Source: Deltaproteobacteria bacterium
GTDB lineage: Bacteria; Desulfobacterota; Syntrophia; Syntrophales; UBA2210
Length of the DNA stretch: 35,527 bases
Direction: 5' to 3'
Assembly: GCA_016933215.1 (NCBI GenBank)
Contig: JAFGBH010000045.1
Span: 1-35,527, forward strand
The notes under the pieces were generated by a model. The model did not search any database. It was not told the DNA's origin and worked only from the letters and a program-made list of their open reading frames with translations. A program made the position numbers and the translations under genes. This document shows, in pieces, positions 23,829 through 31,794 of this stretch (within the stretch, counting starts at the first letter, position 1; every line of letters begins with the position of its first letter).

Positions 23829-24662
23829 CTACTCTCTTAGTCGCGGATCGAGGGAGTCGCGTATTCCCTCACCGAGCAGATTATAGCCGAGAACGGTGAT
23901 CAGTATGGCGAGGCCGGGATAGAGGGAAAGCCACCAGGCGATATCGATATTATCCTTACCCGCCGTAAGAATATTACCCCAGCTCGGTGTCGGAGGCTGG
24001 ACTCCGATGCCGAGGAAACTGAGGGCCGATTCCGTCAGAATCGCCCCTGCCACACCGAGTGTTGCCGCCACAAGAACAGAGGCCATTGCATTGGGGAGTA
24101 TGTGACGGAAGATAATCCTGAAATCGCTGGCACCGATACCTCTTGCTGCCTGAACAAAATCACGCTCCTTGAGCGATATAAAATCAGCGCGTACAAGACG
24201 CGTGATCCCCATCCAGCCCGTCAATCCAATGACAATCATTATATTCCAGATCGAGGGCTCCAGAATCGCGATAACCGCGAGAATCAGAAAGAATGATGGA
24301 AAACAGAGCATGATATCGACAAACCTCATGATAACGGCATCAACCCACCTCCCATAATAACCCGCGATTGCACCGAGAATGGCGCCGACAAAAATCGCGA
24401 TGCCCGTTGCCACAAAGCCGACCTTGAGCGATATCCCGGCCCCCCAGATCATCCTGCTCATAACATCACGCCCCAGCTGATCGGTGCCGAAAAGATGGTC
24501 CTCTGAAGGCGACGACAAAACATTCGTAAGATCGATCTCATTCGGATCATAGGGTGAAATGAAGGGAGAAAGAAAGGACACAACAAAGAGAAGAATGACC
24601 ACAACGGCACCGGCAACAGCCATCTTGTTCTTTAAAAATCTGTACCAGAAATCGCTCTTCAT
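23829..24662 (-). CDS. Dipeptide/oligopeptide-type ABC transporter permease (DppC/OppC family)
   Basis: Inner-membrane permease of 277 residues. The N-terminal OppC_N segment RFLKNKMAVAGAVVVILL leads into the first membrane helix; FGTDQLGRDVMSRMIWG is the family signature, and the coupling loop is ARGIGASDFRIIFRHILPN, followed by LTESALSFLGIGVQPPTPSWG. Five to six hydrophobic segments are apparent. It is encoded 86 bases downstream of the DppB-like gene and probably forms a heterodimeric pore with it. No binding protein or ATPase gene of the system is in the window, so the substrate (peptides, nickel, sugars or other) is unknown. Confidence 0.92.
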   Translation of the reverse strand: MKSDFWYRFLKNKMAVAGAVVVILLFVVSFLSPFISPYDPNEIDLTNVLSSPSEDHLFGTDQLGRDVMSRMIWGAGISLKVGFVATGIAIFVGAILGAIAGYYGRWVDAVIMRFVDIMLCFPSFFLILAVIAILEPSIWNIMIVIGLTGWMGITRLVRADFISLKERDFVQAARGIGASDFRIIFRHILPNAMASVLVAATLGVAGAILTESALSFLGIGVQPPTPSWGNILTAGKDNIDIAWWLSLYPGLAILITVLGYNLLGEGIRDSLDPRLRE

Positions 24663-24748
24663 GTTGAAACTCTCTGCAACAGGTCAATATGCCCCAAAAC
24701 TTATGTCTTCTGTTTTTAATCCCTATCCCTCGAATCCTTATATTCCCA

Positions 24749-25723
24749 TCACGAAACCCGTATCCTCGGATCGGCCACGGCATAGGAAACATCGGCAATC
24801 AAATTTCCGAGGAGCGTCAGGACCGCCCCGATAAAGAGTATTCCCATCACGACGGGATAATCCCTCGACATGACGGCCATATAGAAAAGCTGCCCCATAC
24901 CGGGGATGGCAAAGATGGTCTCGAAAATCACACTTCCCCCGATGAGCCCCGGAATGGAAAGACCGAGAATCGTTATAACAGGAAGGAGGGCATTTCTCAG
25001 TGCGTGCTTATAGATGACAACCCGTTCACTCAGTCCCTTTGCCCTGGCGGTCGTAATATAGTCCTGCCTGATTACCTCGAGCATATTCGACCGCATATAA
25101 CGGGAAAGCCCGGCAAGTCCTCCGAAGGCCGAAAGGACAACCGGCAGCAGCAGGTGTTTCATCAGATCGACAAAGGCCCCCCATGCCGTAAAATATTCAT
25201 AATTCAGGGACCGTATGCCCGAGATGGGAAGCCACCCGAGGTTCACCCCGAAGAGAATCATAAGGAGAAGCGCCAGCCAGAAGGTCGGAACGGCAAAGCC
25301 GATAAAAACAATGACCGCTGTCACCTTATCAAAAAGTGAATCCCGGTGAACGGCTGAGAGAACCCCAATCGGGATCGCGACGAGGATAATGAAAATCATC
25401 GAAAGGACGTTTATGGTAATCGTAATGGGGATTCTTTCGGCTATCTTGTCCGTGACGGGCCGGTGGTCGGTGGAAAAGGACTTCCCCAGATCGAGAACTG
25501 CGAGCTTTTTGACCCAGAGAAAATACTGTTCATGGAGTGGTTTATCAAGATCATACATGGCCCGGAGGCGTTCTTTCGCCTCCAGAGACACCTGAGGGTT
25601 CATTTCTGTCTGCAGATCAGTTGGGGAACCAGGTGCGAGATGAATAACGGCGAAACAGATAATTGTAATCCCTATGAGAAGGGGGATCATCATCAATAAT
25701 CTTTTGAGGACATATTTAATCAC
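24749..25723 (-). CDS. Dipeptide/oligopeptide-type ABC transporter permease (DppB/OppB family)
   Basis: Inner-membrane permease of 324 residues. N-terminus [18 protein letters not shown] with APGSP motif (LAPGSPTDL), a periplasmic loop, then helices and the coupling loop [20 protein letters not shown] in the usual place, with [17 protein letters not shown] and ADPRIRVS at the C-terminus. These are hallmark DppB segments. It lies 39 bases downstream of the TIM-barrel isomerase-like gene and upstream of the DppC-like gene, all in one direction. The order dppB-dppC is normal; the remaining transporter components are missing here. Confidence 0.92.
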   Translation of the reverse strand: MIKYVLKRLLMMIPLLIGITIICFAVIHLAPGSPTDLQTEMNPQVSLEAKERLRAMYDLDKPLHEQYFLWVKKLAVLDLGKSFSTDHRPVTDKIAERIPITITINVLSMIFIILVAIPIGVLSAVHRDSLFDKVTAVIVFIGFAVPTFWLALLLMILFGVNLGWLPISGIRSLNYEYFTAWGAFVDLMKHLLLPVVLSAFGGLAGLSRYMRSNMLEVIRQDYITTARAKGLSERVVIYKHALRNALLPVITILGLSIPGLIGGSVIFETIFAIPGMGQLFYMAVMSRDYPVVMGILFIGAVLTLLGNLIADVSYAVADPRIRVS

Positions 25724-25762
25724 GTCCCGATCCTTCCAAGACCTGTTTCGACTGAAATAATA

Positions 25763-26569
25763 TCAGACGAGACCTTCTAAGAGATTCATTTTTTCAATAT
25801 TTTCCAACGTACGCCAGAGGGTTTCCTCGGTATGCGGCTCAAGCGTTATTATGAGAGATTTGCTATTTTTTTTCAAACGCTCAAAGAACTCGAAAAAGGG
25901 AAACGTCCCCTCACCCACGGCAACGTGTTCGTCTTTGAAACCCCTGTTGTCATGGAGATGAACCTGCCCTATAGAAGACCCCAGTTCATCCATCCATGAA
26001 TCGAGGGGTGCCTCGGAAAAGGCGTTAAAGTGCCCCGTATCGAAACAGAACGAGATTCGGGGAGAATCCTCAAAGGTATCAAGAAGCCGCTTCAGATAAA
26101 GGGGGTCTGCTTCATAGACATTTTCTATGGCGATCATGGTATCCGTCTCCCCGGCGATGGTGAGAAAATGCCTCCACGTCTCCCGGCTGTTTTCAAGCCA
26201 CTCGTCCTCTTTCGATACATAGTATCGTTCATCGAACGAGGCGTGGCAGACAACCGATTTCGGACCAAAGAGGGGCACGAGATCGAAGACCTGTTTCAGA
26301 CGTTCTATCGTTACCTCCCGCACCTTTCTGTCCAGTGCGCCGGGCCTGAGATCAAAAAAGGGGGCATGAAAGGTAACAGACAATCCTTGATCTTTGATAC
26401 GCTTTGCCGTATCAGTAAAATCAGATCTTTTGTAGCGATCAAGGACAAAACAATCGAAGCCGATCTCCGGATTGATATTCTCTTTAACTATTAGGGGAAG
26501 ATAGGTATCGACGAGCATCTGATAGGGCATATTGACGTGAACTGCATTCAGGATATCTTGTACCGACAA
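25763..26569 (-). CDS. Sugar phosphate isomerase/epimerase-like TIM-barrel protein
   Basis: Protein of 268 residues of the AP-endonuclease-2/xylose-isomerase-like TIM-barrel fold. Metal-site features are visible: VTFHAPFFDLRPG, VVCHASFDERY, IAIENVYEADP (catalytic-type glutamate), CFDTGHFNAFSE and VHLHDNRGFKDEHVAVGEGTFPF, ending with LIITLEPH. These are the histidines, glutamates and aspartate that bind a divalent metal in IolE/IolI/endonuclease IV relatives. The actual substrate is unknown. ATG 26569 follows GAGGTGAAATTTG. It appears to be the first gene of a unit continuing into the dppB/dppC-like permeases; a palindromic repeat begins 22 bases upstream of its start. Confidence 0.82.
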   Translation of the reverse strand: MSVQDILNAVHVNMPYQMLVDTYLPLIVKENINPEIGFDCFVLDRYKRSDFTDTAKRIKDQGLSVTFHAPFFDLRPGALDRKVREVTIERLKQVFDLVPLFGPKSVVCHASFDERYYVSKEDEWLENSRETWRHFLTIAGETDTMIAIENVYEADPLYLKRLLDTFEDSPRISFCFDTGHFNAFSEAPLDSWMDELGSSIGQVHLHDNRGFKDEHVAVGEGTFPFFEFFERLKKNSKSLIITLEPHTEETLWRTLENIEKMNLLEGLV

Positions 26570-26590
26570 ATTTCACCTCGATAAATTGTA

Positions 26591-26742
26591 ATTGAAGCTC
26601 CCCGCAATCCCGTAGAAGCGGGATCTCCGCTTTTGCTCCGACAGTTGCGGGGAATCTCCGACTGTTAAGATAAATGTTATTTTTTATTCGCTCGCTAACC
26701 CCCCTGCAAGCAACGGGGAATGCGCTCGCTGTTCAGTTCAAT
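26591..26742. repeat. Palindromic intergenic repeat element, copy 2 (long form)
   Basis: Begins ATTGAAGCTCCCCGCAA and ends GTTCAGTTCAAT. It shares both halves with copy 1, but the first hairpin loop holds an extra palindrome (TCCCG-tagaag-CGGGA) plus CTCCGCTTTTGCTCCGACAG. The second half has CGCTCGCTAACCCC and CGGGGAATGCGCTCGCT. Total about 152 bases, between the divergent isomerase-like gene and the aro promoter. Confidence 0.75.
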
Positions 26743-26836
26743 CTCAATTTCTTTCGGCACACCTCTATCACAATGGCTTTATTTTAACAACACTATGACT
26801 GAATTTATACCGTTATGAAATCGTGAACGATTCTTC

Positions 26837-26864
26837 TTGACAAGGTATCTATGGATGGTATAGA
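26837..26864 (+). promoter_or_regulatory. Sigma-70-type promoter of the aro operon
   Basis: TTGACA (26837-26842, perfect -35), 16-base spacer, TATAGA (26859-26864, one mismatch to the -10 consensus). Transcription would start near 26871, about 27 bases before the leader-peptide start codon and 233 before aroF. Confidence 0.7.
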
Positions 26865-26897
26865 AAAATTGCATTGTACGAAAGGTGTTTCTTCGTG

Positions 26898-26981
26898 ATG
26901 GGCAAAAGCATGAATACAGACTTTTACTTTAGCTACTATTATTTCGGCGGATCGGTGTGCTCATTGCTTATGAGTAGCTAA
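26898..26981 (+). CDS. Aromatic-rich leader peptide of the aro operon (27 aa)
   Basis: Short open frame ATG 26898 to TAA 26979-26981, preceded by AAAGGTG at about ten bases. It encodes MGKSMNTD then FYFSYYYF then GGSVCSLLMSS. Seven of eight consecutive codons from 26922 to 26945 are Phe or Tyr (TTT TAC TTT AGC TAC TAT TAT TTC), a density not expected by chance. It is followed by two terminator hairpins and then aroF, pheA and tyrA. By analogy with pheA, pheS and trp leaders, ribosome stalling at these codons when charged tRNA-Phe or tRNA-Tyr is scarce would control read-through. A second in-frame ATG at 26910 would give 23 residues but has a poorer ribosome-binding site. No enzyme function is expected. 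Confidence 0.82.
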   Translation: MGKSMNTDFYFSYYYFGGSVCSLLMSS

Positions 26982-27018
26982 GATACAAACATAGAAAAAC
27001 TAAAGCCATGGGTAGATC
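26954..27018 (+). promoter_or_regulatory. Candidate antiterminator pairing of the aro attenuator
   Basis: Bases 26954-26969 (GGTGTGCTCATTGCTT) can pair with 27003-27018 (AAGCCATGGGTAGATC), 14 of 16 positions including three G-T pairs. The latter segment is the 5' arm of terminator hairpin 1. A ribosome stalled on the Phe/Tyr codons would leave 26958-26969 free; one that reaches the stop codon at 26981 would cover much of it. Inferred by hand pairing only. Confidence 0.55.
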
Positions 27019-27043
27019 GAAAGATTTACACCGTGGCTTTTTT
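27002..27043 (+). terminator. Attenuator terminator hairpin 1
   Basis: Stem AAAGCCATGG-GTAGATC (27002-27018) with GATTTAC-a-CCGTGGCTTT (27023-27040), GAAA tetraloop, one bulged A (27030), two G-T pairs, followed by a run of six Ts (27038-27043). Strong intrinsic terminator shape, 20 bases after the leader stop codon. Confidence 0.8.
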
Positions 27044-27049
27044 GTAGAT

Positions 27050-27089
27050 AGCCATGGTGGATAGACATTTACCATGGCTTTTTTATTTT
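27050..27089 (+). terminator. Attenuator terminator hairpin 2
   Basis: Perfect 9-bp stem AGCCATGGT (27050-27058)/ACCATGGCT (27071-27079), 12-base loop, then TTTTTATTTT. Its 5' arm can instead pair with the 3' arm of hairpin 1 (27029-27038 with 27050-27059), so the two terminators are linked. It ends just before the aroF ribosome-binding site AAGGAGGAG. Confidence 0.8.
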
Positions 27090-27103
27090 AAGGAGGAGCC
27101 CCT

Positions 27104-28129
27104 ATGATTATCGTCATGAAAAAAATTGCAACGGAAGAGCAGATCGAAAAAGTTATCGGATGGATAGAATCCGTCGGGTATTACGCACATGTATCGCGGG
27201 GAACGGAGCGGTCCATTATCGGCGCCGTTGGCGATCAGCGGGGGAAGGAACATCTGAAATTTGTTGAATCACTTCCCGGTGTAGAAAAAACCATACCGAT
27301 CCTCAAGCCCTATAAACTGGCCAGCAGGGAGGCAAAAGAGGGAAACACGGTTATCCGGGTAGGAAATCTCGAAATTGGAGGAGGAGATTTTATCGTCATG
27401 GCCGGCCCCTGCTCCATCGAAAGTGATGAACAAATGATGGAAAGCGCCTTTATCATAAAAAAAGGCGGCGGCGATATATTACGGGGAGGCGCATTTAAGC
27501 CGAGAACGTCACCCTACAGTTTCCAGGGCATGGAGGAGGAAGGGCTGAAGCTTCTGAAAAGAGCCCGCGAAAGAACGGCATTACCCGTCATTACCGAAGT
27601 CGTTAATACCACCGATGTCGACCTTATTGCAGAATATACCGACATTCTCCAGATTGGTGCGAGGAACATCCAAAATTTCGCACTCCTGAAAAAAGTCGGC
27701 AAAGCAAAGAAGCCGGTACTGATAAAACGAGGAATGATGACGACCATTGAAGAGCTTCTCATGTCGGCCGAATATGTTCTTTCTTCCGGTAATGACGAGG
27801 TCATACTCTGCGAGCGGGGTATACGTACCTTTGAAACGGCCACACGCAATACCCTCGATATCAGTGCCGTCCCGGTCCTGAAGGAACTGACCCATCTGCC
27901 GGTAATCATCGACCCGAGTCATGCCGCCGGCAAATGGAAGTATGTCTTGCCATTGACAAAATGTGCACTGGCAGTGGGCGCCGACGGCGTCATGGTTGAA
28001 GTACATCCGGAGCCGGAAAAGGCCTTTTCGGACGGAAAACAGTCTCTCAAACCGGAAAAGTTCTACCAGCTTATGGATGAAATAAGGTTCATGGAAAAAA
28101 ACCTGAGAAAAGAAACGGCGGTGCAATGA
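27104..28129 (+). CDS. aroF: 3-deoxy-7-phosphoheptulonate (DAHP) synthase, type I-beta with regulatory domain
   Basis: First enzyme of the shikimate pathway, 341 residues: E4P plus PEP to DAHP. Residues 1 to about 75 form a ferredoxin-like/ACT-type regulatory domain ([19 protein letters not shown]...), as in Thermotoga maritima DAHP synthase, where it mediates Phe/Tyr inhibition. The barrel follows with [55 protein letters not shown] and IDPSHAAGK, which include PEP/E4P and metal ligands. Start ATG 27104 has AAGGAGGAG at good distance. It is the first gene after the Phe/Tyr leader and terminators and overlaps aroB by four bases. Allosteric and attenuation control probably act together. Confidence 0.95.
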   Translation: MIIVMKKIATEEQIEKVIGWIESVGYYAHVSRGTERSIIGAVGDQRGKEHLKFVESLPGVEKTIPILKPYKLASREAKEGNTVIRVGNLEIGGGDFIVMAGPCSIESDEQMMESAFIIKKGGGDILRGGAFKPRTSPYSFQGMEEEGLKLLKRARERTALPVITEVVNTTDVDLIAEYTDILQIGARNIQNFALLKKVGKAKKPVLIKRGMMTTIEELLMSAEYVLSSGNDEVILCERGIRTFETATRNTLDISAVPVLKELTHLPVIIDPSHAAGKWKYVLPLTKCALAVGADGVMVEVHPEPEKAFSDGKQSLKPEKFYQLMDEIRFMEKNLRKETAVQ

Positions 28130-29223
28130 TGAAGAAAATCACGCTAACCCTGGAAAGACATTCAACTTGTTCCTGCGTCATTCATATTGGTTACAACGTC
28201 CTCGATCGTATAGGCCTTCTCATTACCAATACAGCGCCTGCGCATCACTATGTCATAATCTGCGATTCAAACGTGCTCCCCCTTTGTGGCGAAAAGCTCG
28301 CCGACATCCTGAGAAAAATGAAACAGAGGACCGACGTGATAACATTTCCCGCGGGAGAATCGTCCAAGAATATCGACACGGCCATCGCCCTTATCTCAAG
28401 GCTGATCGACCTCGGCGTGGACAGAAGTTCGGTACTTATAGCACTTGGCGGGGGCGTCACCGGAGACATGGTCTCTTTTATTGCCTCCATATATATGAGG
28501 TCCGTTCCTTACGTCCATGTTCCCACCACACTTATGGCCCAGGTTGACAGCAGTATCGGCGGCAAGACGGGTATCGACCTCTCGTTCGGCAAGAATCTTC
28601 TGGGCACATTCTACCAGCCCCGGGGAACGTTTATCGATCTTCAACTGCTTGAAACGCTGCCCAAAAGCGAACTCATCAACGGCATGGCAGAGGTGGTAAA
28701 ATACGGTATCATCGATGATATCGAACTCTTCGGTATCCTTGAGAAAAACATCGAGGGTATCCAAAAGAGGAACAAAAAACTTATGGAAACCATCGTTGGT
28801 AAATCATGCGGGATCAAGAAGGAAATCGTCGAGATAGACGAAACAGATATCGGTATCAGACGCATTCTCAATTTCGGCCACACCATAGGGCATGCAATCG
28901 AGGCGGCATCATCCTACACCATTTCCCATGGGAATGCTGTAAGTGCGGGCATGATAGGATCGGCACGAATCTCGGAAAAGTCGGGATACCTGTCATCTGC
29001 AGAGCGCAAAAGGATAGAAAAACTGATAGGGGCCCTGGGACTTTCCGGTTCCATACCGGATTCGCTCGACATCGAAGATATCCTGTCACGGTTGAAAAAC
29101 GATAAGAAGAAAGAGGGGGATTCGATAAACTTCGTCCTCCTCAAAAAACTGGGAGTTCCCTTCATTAACGGGTCCGTTAATGAGGATTTGATGAAAGAAA
29201 CGATCGAGGGATTGCAACCATGA
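28126..29223 (+). CDS. aroB: 3-dehydroquinate synthase
   Basis: NAD- and metal-dependent enzyme of 365 residues converting DAHP to 3-dehydroquinate. Visible: GGGVTGD (108-114, NAD binding), [20 protein letters not shown], and metal ligands E189 ([10 protein letters not shown]), H252 (NFGHTIGH) and H268 (TISHGNA). Length is normal. ATG 28126 overlaps the aroF stop (ATGATGA-type junction); a second ATG three bases on could equally be used. It is followed by pheA with a four-base overlap. Confidence 0.95.
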   Translation: MMKKITLTLERHSTCSCVIHIGYNVLDRIGLLITNTAPAHHYVIICDSNVLPLCGEKLADILRKMKQRTDVITFPAGESSKNIDTAIALISRLIDLGVDRSSVLIALGGGVTGDMVSFIASIYMRSVPYVHVPTTLMAQVDSSIGGKTGIDLSFGKNLLGTFYQPRGTFIDLQLLETLPKSELINGMAEVVKYGIIDDIELFGILEKNIEGIQKRNKKLMETIVGKSCGIKKEIVEIDETDIGIRRILNFGHTIGHAIEAASSYTISHGNAVSAGMIGSARISEKSGYLSSAERKRIEKLIGALGLSGSIPDSLDIEDILSRLKNDKKKEGDSINFVLLKKLGVPFINGSVNEDLMKETIEGLQP

Positions 29224-30302
29224 CACACCCATTATTAGACGATTTACGAAAAGAGATAGAGAAAAAGGATCGCGCCCTCGTGAAGGTATTAAACGAAAGG
29301 GCACGATTATCAATCGAGATAGGAAAGCTGAAGGAGAAAGAGGGCCTTCCCGTCTACGATCCCGCACGGGAGAGCGTGATCTACCGCCGTCTTTCTGAAA
29401 TCAATGAGGGACCCCTTCCAAATAACGCGCTGAACGATATTTTCAGGGAAATACTATCCCAGTCCCGATCTCTCCAGGCCCCCGTATCAGTTGCATTTCT
29501 CGGACCGGAGGCATCGTTTACCCATCTGGCGGCGCAATCACATTTCGGTACGAGCACCCAATTTGTTTCCCAGCATACCATATTTGACGTCTTCGATCAG
29601 GTCGAACGGGAAAGGGTCGCCTGGGGAGTGGTTCCGGTTGAGAACTCTCTCGAGGGTACGGTCAACCTGACCCTAGACCGTCTTTCATTGACACCCCTTA
29701 ATATCAGGGCTGAGATATTTCTACCCATTTATCATTGTCTGATGTCAACAGGGACCGATGTGGATGCCCTGAAGCGGATCTATTCCCACCCCCAGGCCCT
29801 CGCCCAGTGTCAGGGCTGGCTCAGGAAAAATCTGCCCAACTGTTCGATTCATGCCACGGAAAGCACGGCACGTGCCGCTCAAATGGCCCTGGAAGATAAA
29901 AAGAGCGCCTCCATAGGAAGCAAAAAGGCCGCGTCGCTCTATGGCCTCACGATCATCTCCGAATTCATCGGAGATCACCCGTCAAATGTGACACGCTTTC
30001 TTGTTATTGGGAGAGGTACAGGCAAACCAACGGGAAGGGACAAGACCTCAATCCTCTTCGGGACCCGCCATGAACCGGGTGCCCTTTATCGCTCCCTGGA
30101 ACCCTTCGCCAGGCAGAAAATCAATCTGATGAAGATAGAATCATATCCCATAAAAGAAAGCGTGTGGGAATACCTCTTCTTCGTCGATATTAACGGAAGC
30201 ATAGAGGACAAAAAGACAAAAGAATGTCTTAAAGAGCTTCGGAAAAAAGCGACTTTTTTCAAGATGCTCGGCTCGTACCCCATGGGAGAATCGCCACTAT
30301 GA
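29220..30302 (+). CDS. pheA: Bifunctional chorismate mutase/prephenate dehydratase (P-protein)
   Basis: Protein of 360 residues. Residues 1 to about 88 are an AroQ-type chorismate mutase (LDDLRKEIEKKDRALVKVLNERARLSIEIGKLK in pieces, with the active-site arginines and lysine). Residues about 95-270 are prephenate dehydratase: VAFLGPEASFTHLAA, VVPVENSLEGTV and the catalytic TRF in NVTRFLVIG. A C-terminal ACT domain follows (EPGALYRSLEPF, then KIESYP in place of the usual ESRP Phe-binding motif). It makes phenylpyruvate from chorismate via prephenate; the prephenate also supplies TyrA, the last gene of the operon. The R-to-Y change in ESRP might alter feedback by Phe. Overlaps aroB and aroD by four bases each. 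Confidence 0.95.
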   Translation: MTHPLLDDLRKEIEKKDRALVKVLNERARLSIEIGKLKEKEGLPVYDPARESVIYRRLSEINEGPLPNNALNDIFREILSQSRSLQAPVSVAFLGPEASFTHLAAQSHFGTSTQFVSQHTIFDVFDQVERERVAWGVVPVENSLEGTVNLTLDRLSLTPLNIRAEIFLPIYHCLMSTGTDVDALKRIYSHPQALAQCQGWLRKNLPNCSIHATESTARAAQMALEDKKSASIGSKKAASLYGLTIISEFIGDHPSNVTRFLVIGRGTGKPTGRDKTSILFGTRHEPGALYRSLEPFARQKINLMKIESYPIKESVWEYLFFVDINGSIEDKKTKECLKELRKKATFFKMLGSYPMGESPL

Positions 30303-30979
30303 TCTGTATACCCATTGTGGCAAAAACAAACAATGAGGCCCTGAAGAAGATGAGAGAAAGCATTCCTCTTTCGGACATCGTCGAACTGCGGATAGATTAC
30401 ATCGAAGATATAAATCTGAAAAAGCTCCTCTCCCCGAAACGATGCACAACGATTGTGACGAACAGAAGAGGTGATGAAGGAGGGCTTTTCAAGGGTACGG
30501 AAAGGGCACGCCTTTCATTCTTGATTGAAGCCGTAGAGATGGGGACCGATTATATCGACATCGAATTGAGTACCGATGATTCCCTGATAGAGGAATTGCG
30601 GAGGGAAATAGAAACACGGGGAAATCAGACGAAGCTCATAATCTCATATCATAATTTTGAATGTACACCCCCTGTGAAGGTTCTTCAGGAGATATTTCGC
30701 AATGGTGTAAAACGGGGTGCCAACATCGTCAAAATCGTCACCTATGCAAGAAAGATGGAAGATAATCTCACCATACTGAACCTTGCAAGCCATGTAAGGA
30801 ATAAGGAGGAGAAAATCATTACATTCTGTATGGGTGAAAAGGGAAAGGTGAGCCGGGGTATGGCACCTTCTTTCGGGTCTCACATGAGTTTTGCCACCCT
30901 CGAAAAGGGACTCGAATCGGCTCTGGGACAGCTCACCATCGAAGAGATGAGGACAATTGGAAGGATATTACAAAAATGA
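30299..30979 (+). CDS. aroD: 3-dehydroquinate dehydratase, type I
   Basis: Class I enzyme of 226 residues. The Schiff-base lysine is K145 in NIVKIVTYA and the catalytic histidine H118 in IISYHNFE; EEKIITFCMGEKGKVSRG near the C-terminus carries the substrate-binding arginine. It dehydrates 3-dehydroquinate to 3-dehydroshikimate in the cytosol. Start ATG 30299 overlaps the pheA stop and its own stop overlaps aroE (ATGA). The size is typical and no fusion to AroE is present, though the genes abut. Confidence 0.95.
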   Translation: MICIPIVAKTNNEALKKMRESIPLSDIVELRIDYIEDINLKKLLSPKRCTTIVTNRRGDEGGLFKGTERARLSFLIEAVEMGTDYIDIELSTDDSLIEELRREIETRGNQTKLIISYHNFECTPPVKVLQEIFRNGVKRGANIVKIVTYARKMEDNLTILNLASHVRNKEEKIITFCMGEKGKVSRGMAPSFGSHMSFATLEKGLESALGQLTIEEMRTIGRILQK

Positions 30980-31794
30980 AAGGCCTCCATAAAACATACG
31001 CCCTCTTCGGCAATCCCGTGAGACACAGTCTTTCACCGGTCATGCATAAGGCGGTCTTCCGGAAATGCAATATGGATGCCTCCTATATCGCTATTTCCGT
31101 GAAAGAGCCCATTGACATCATAAGGAAAATAAAAGAACTCAATCTTCAGGGATGCAGTATCACAATCCCCCATAAGACGACCGTTATGGAATATCTTGAC
31201 GGGGTTACGACCTCGGCGAAAGAGATCGGTGCCGTTAACACCATTATGTGCTCCCAAAAAGGCCTTATCGGGGATAATACCGACTGGATCGGAATCGTCC
31301 ACGCGTTGAGGGAATCGACGGAGATAGGGGGCAAATCTTTTGTAATACTTGGCGCAGGCGGCACTGCCCGGGCCGCTCTTTTCGGGATACTGAAAGAAGG
31401 CGGAATTCCCGTTGTTCTTAACAGAACTGCCAAGCGGGGAGAAGCCCTGGCACGGGAATTCGGGTGTGAATTTCATCCTCTCGAAGATATCTCAAAGATT
31501 TCCGCTTACTGTCTCATCAATACCACACCGGTGGGAATGGCCGGTTACGGCACCGAATCGCCGGTAAAAAGAAAGGGGCTCGAAAATTTCTCCGTCGTCA
31601 TGGATGTCATATACACCCCCTTGAAGACGAAACTTCTCAAAGATGCCGAAGAGGCGGGATGCGTCACGGTTTCCGGCCTTTCCATGTTCGTTCGTCAGGG
31701 AGCGGAACAGATCAGGCGGTGGACCGGAATAGACCCGCCCATAGAGTTCATGAAAAACATTGTAATGAAAACGCTGAACGATGCGAGAAATTAA
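30976..31794 (+). CDS. aroE: Shikimate dehydrogenase
   Basis: NADP-dependent enzyme of 272 residues reducing 3-dehydroshikimate to shikimate. Shikimate-binding SLSP is at 18-21 (PVRHSLSPVMHK), the catalytic pair K67 (TIPHKTT) and D103 (GDNTDWIG) is present, and the Rossmann loop is GAGGTARA (126-133) with LNRTAKRGEAL. ATG 30976 overlaps the aroD stop; the gene overlaps aroA by 14 bases. Confidence 0.95.
   Translation: MKGLHKTYALFGNPVRHSLSPVMHKAVFRKCNMDASYIAISVKEPIDIIRKIKELNLQGCSITIPHKTTVMEYLDGVTTSAKEIGAVNTIMCSQKGLIGDNTDWIGIVHALRESTEIGGKSFVILGAGGTARAALFGILKEGGIPVVLNRTAKRGEALAREFGCEFHPLEDISKISAYCLINTTPVGMAGYGTESPVKRKGLENFSVVMDVIYTPLKTKLLKDAEEAGCVTVSGLSMFVRQGAEQIRRWTGIDPPIEFMKNIVMKTLNDARN

Noticed and set aside
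26910-27079. Classical four-arm trp-type attenuator with a single terminator
   Set aside because: The Phe/Tyr codons are about 57 bases upstream of the hairpin 1 arm, too far for a stalled ribosome to mask it directly, so an additional upstream pairing segment (26954-26969) is needed to make the model work.
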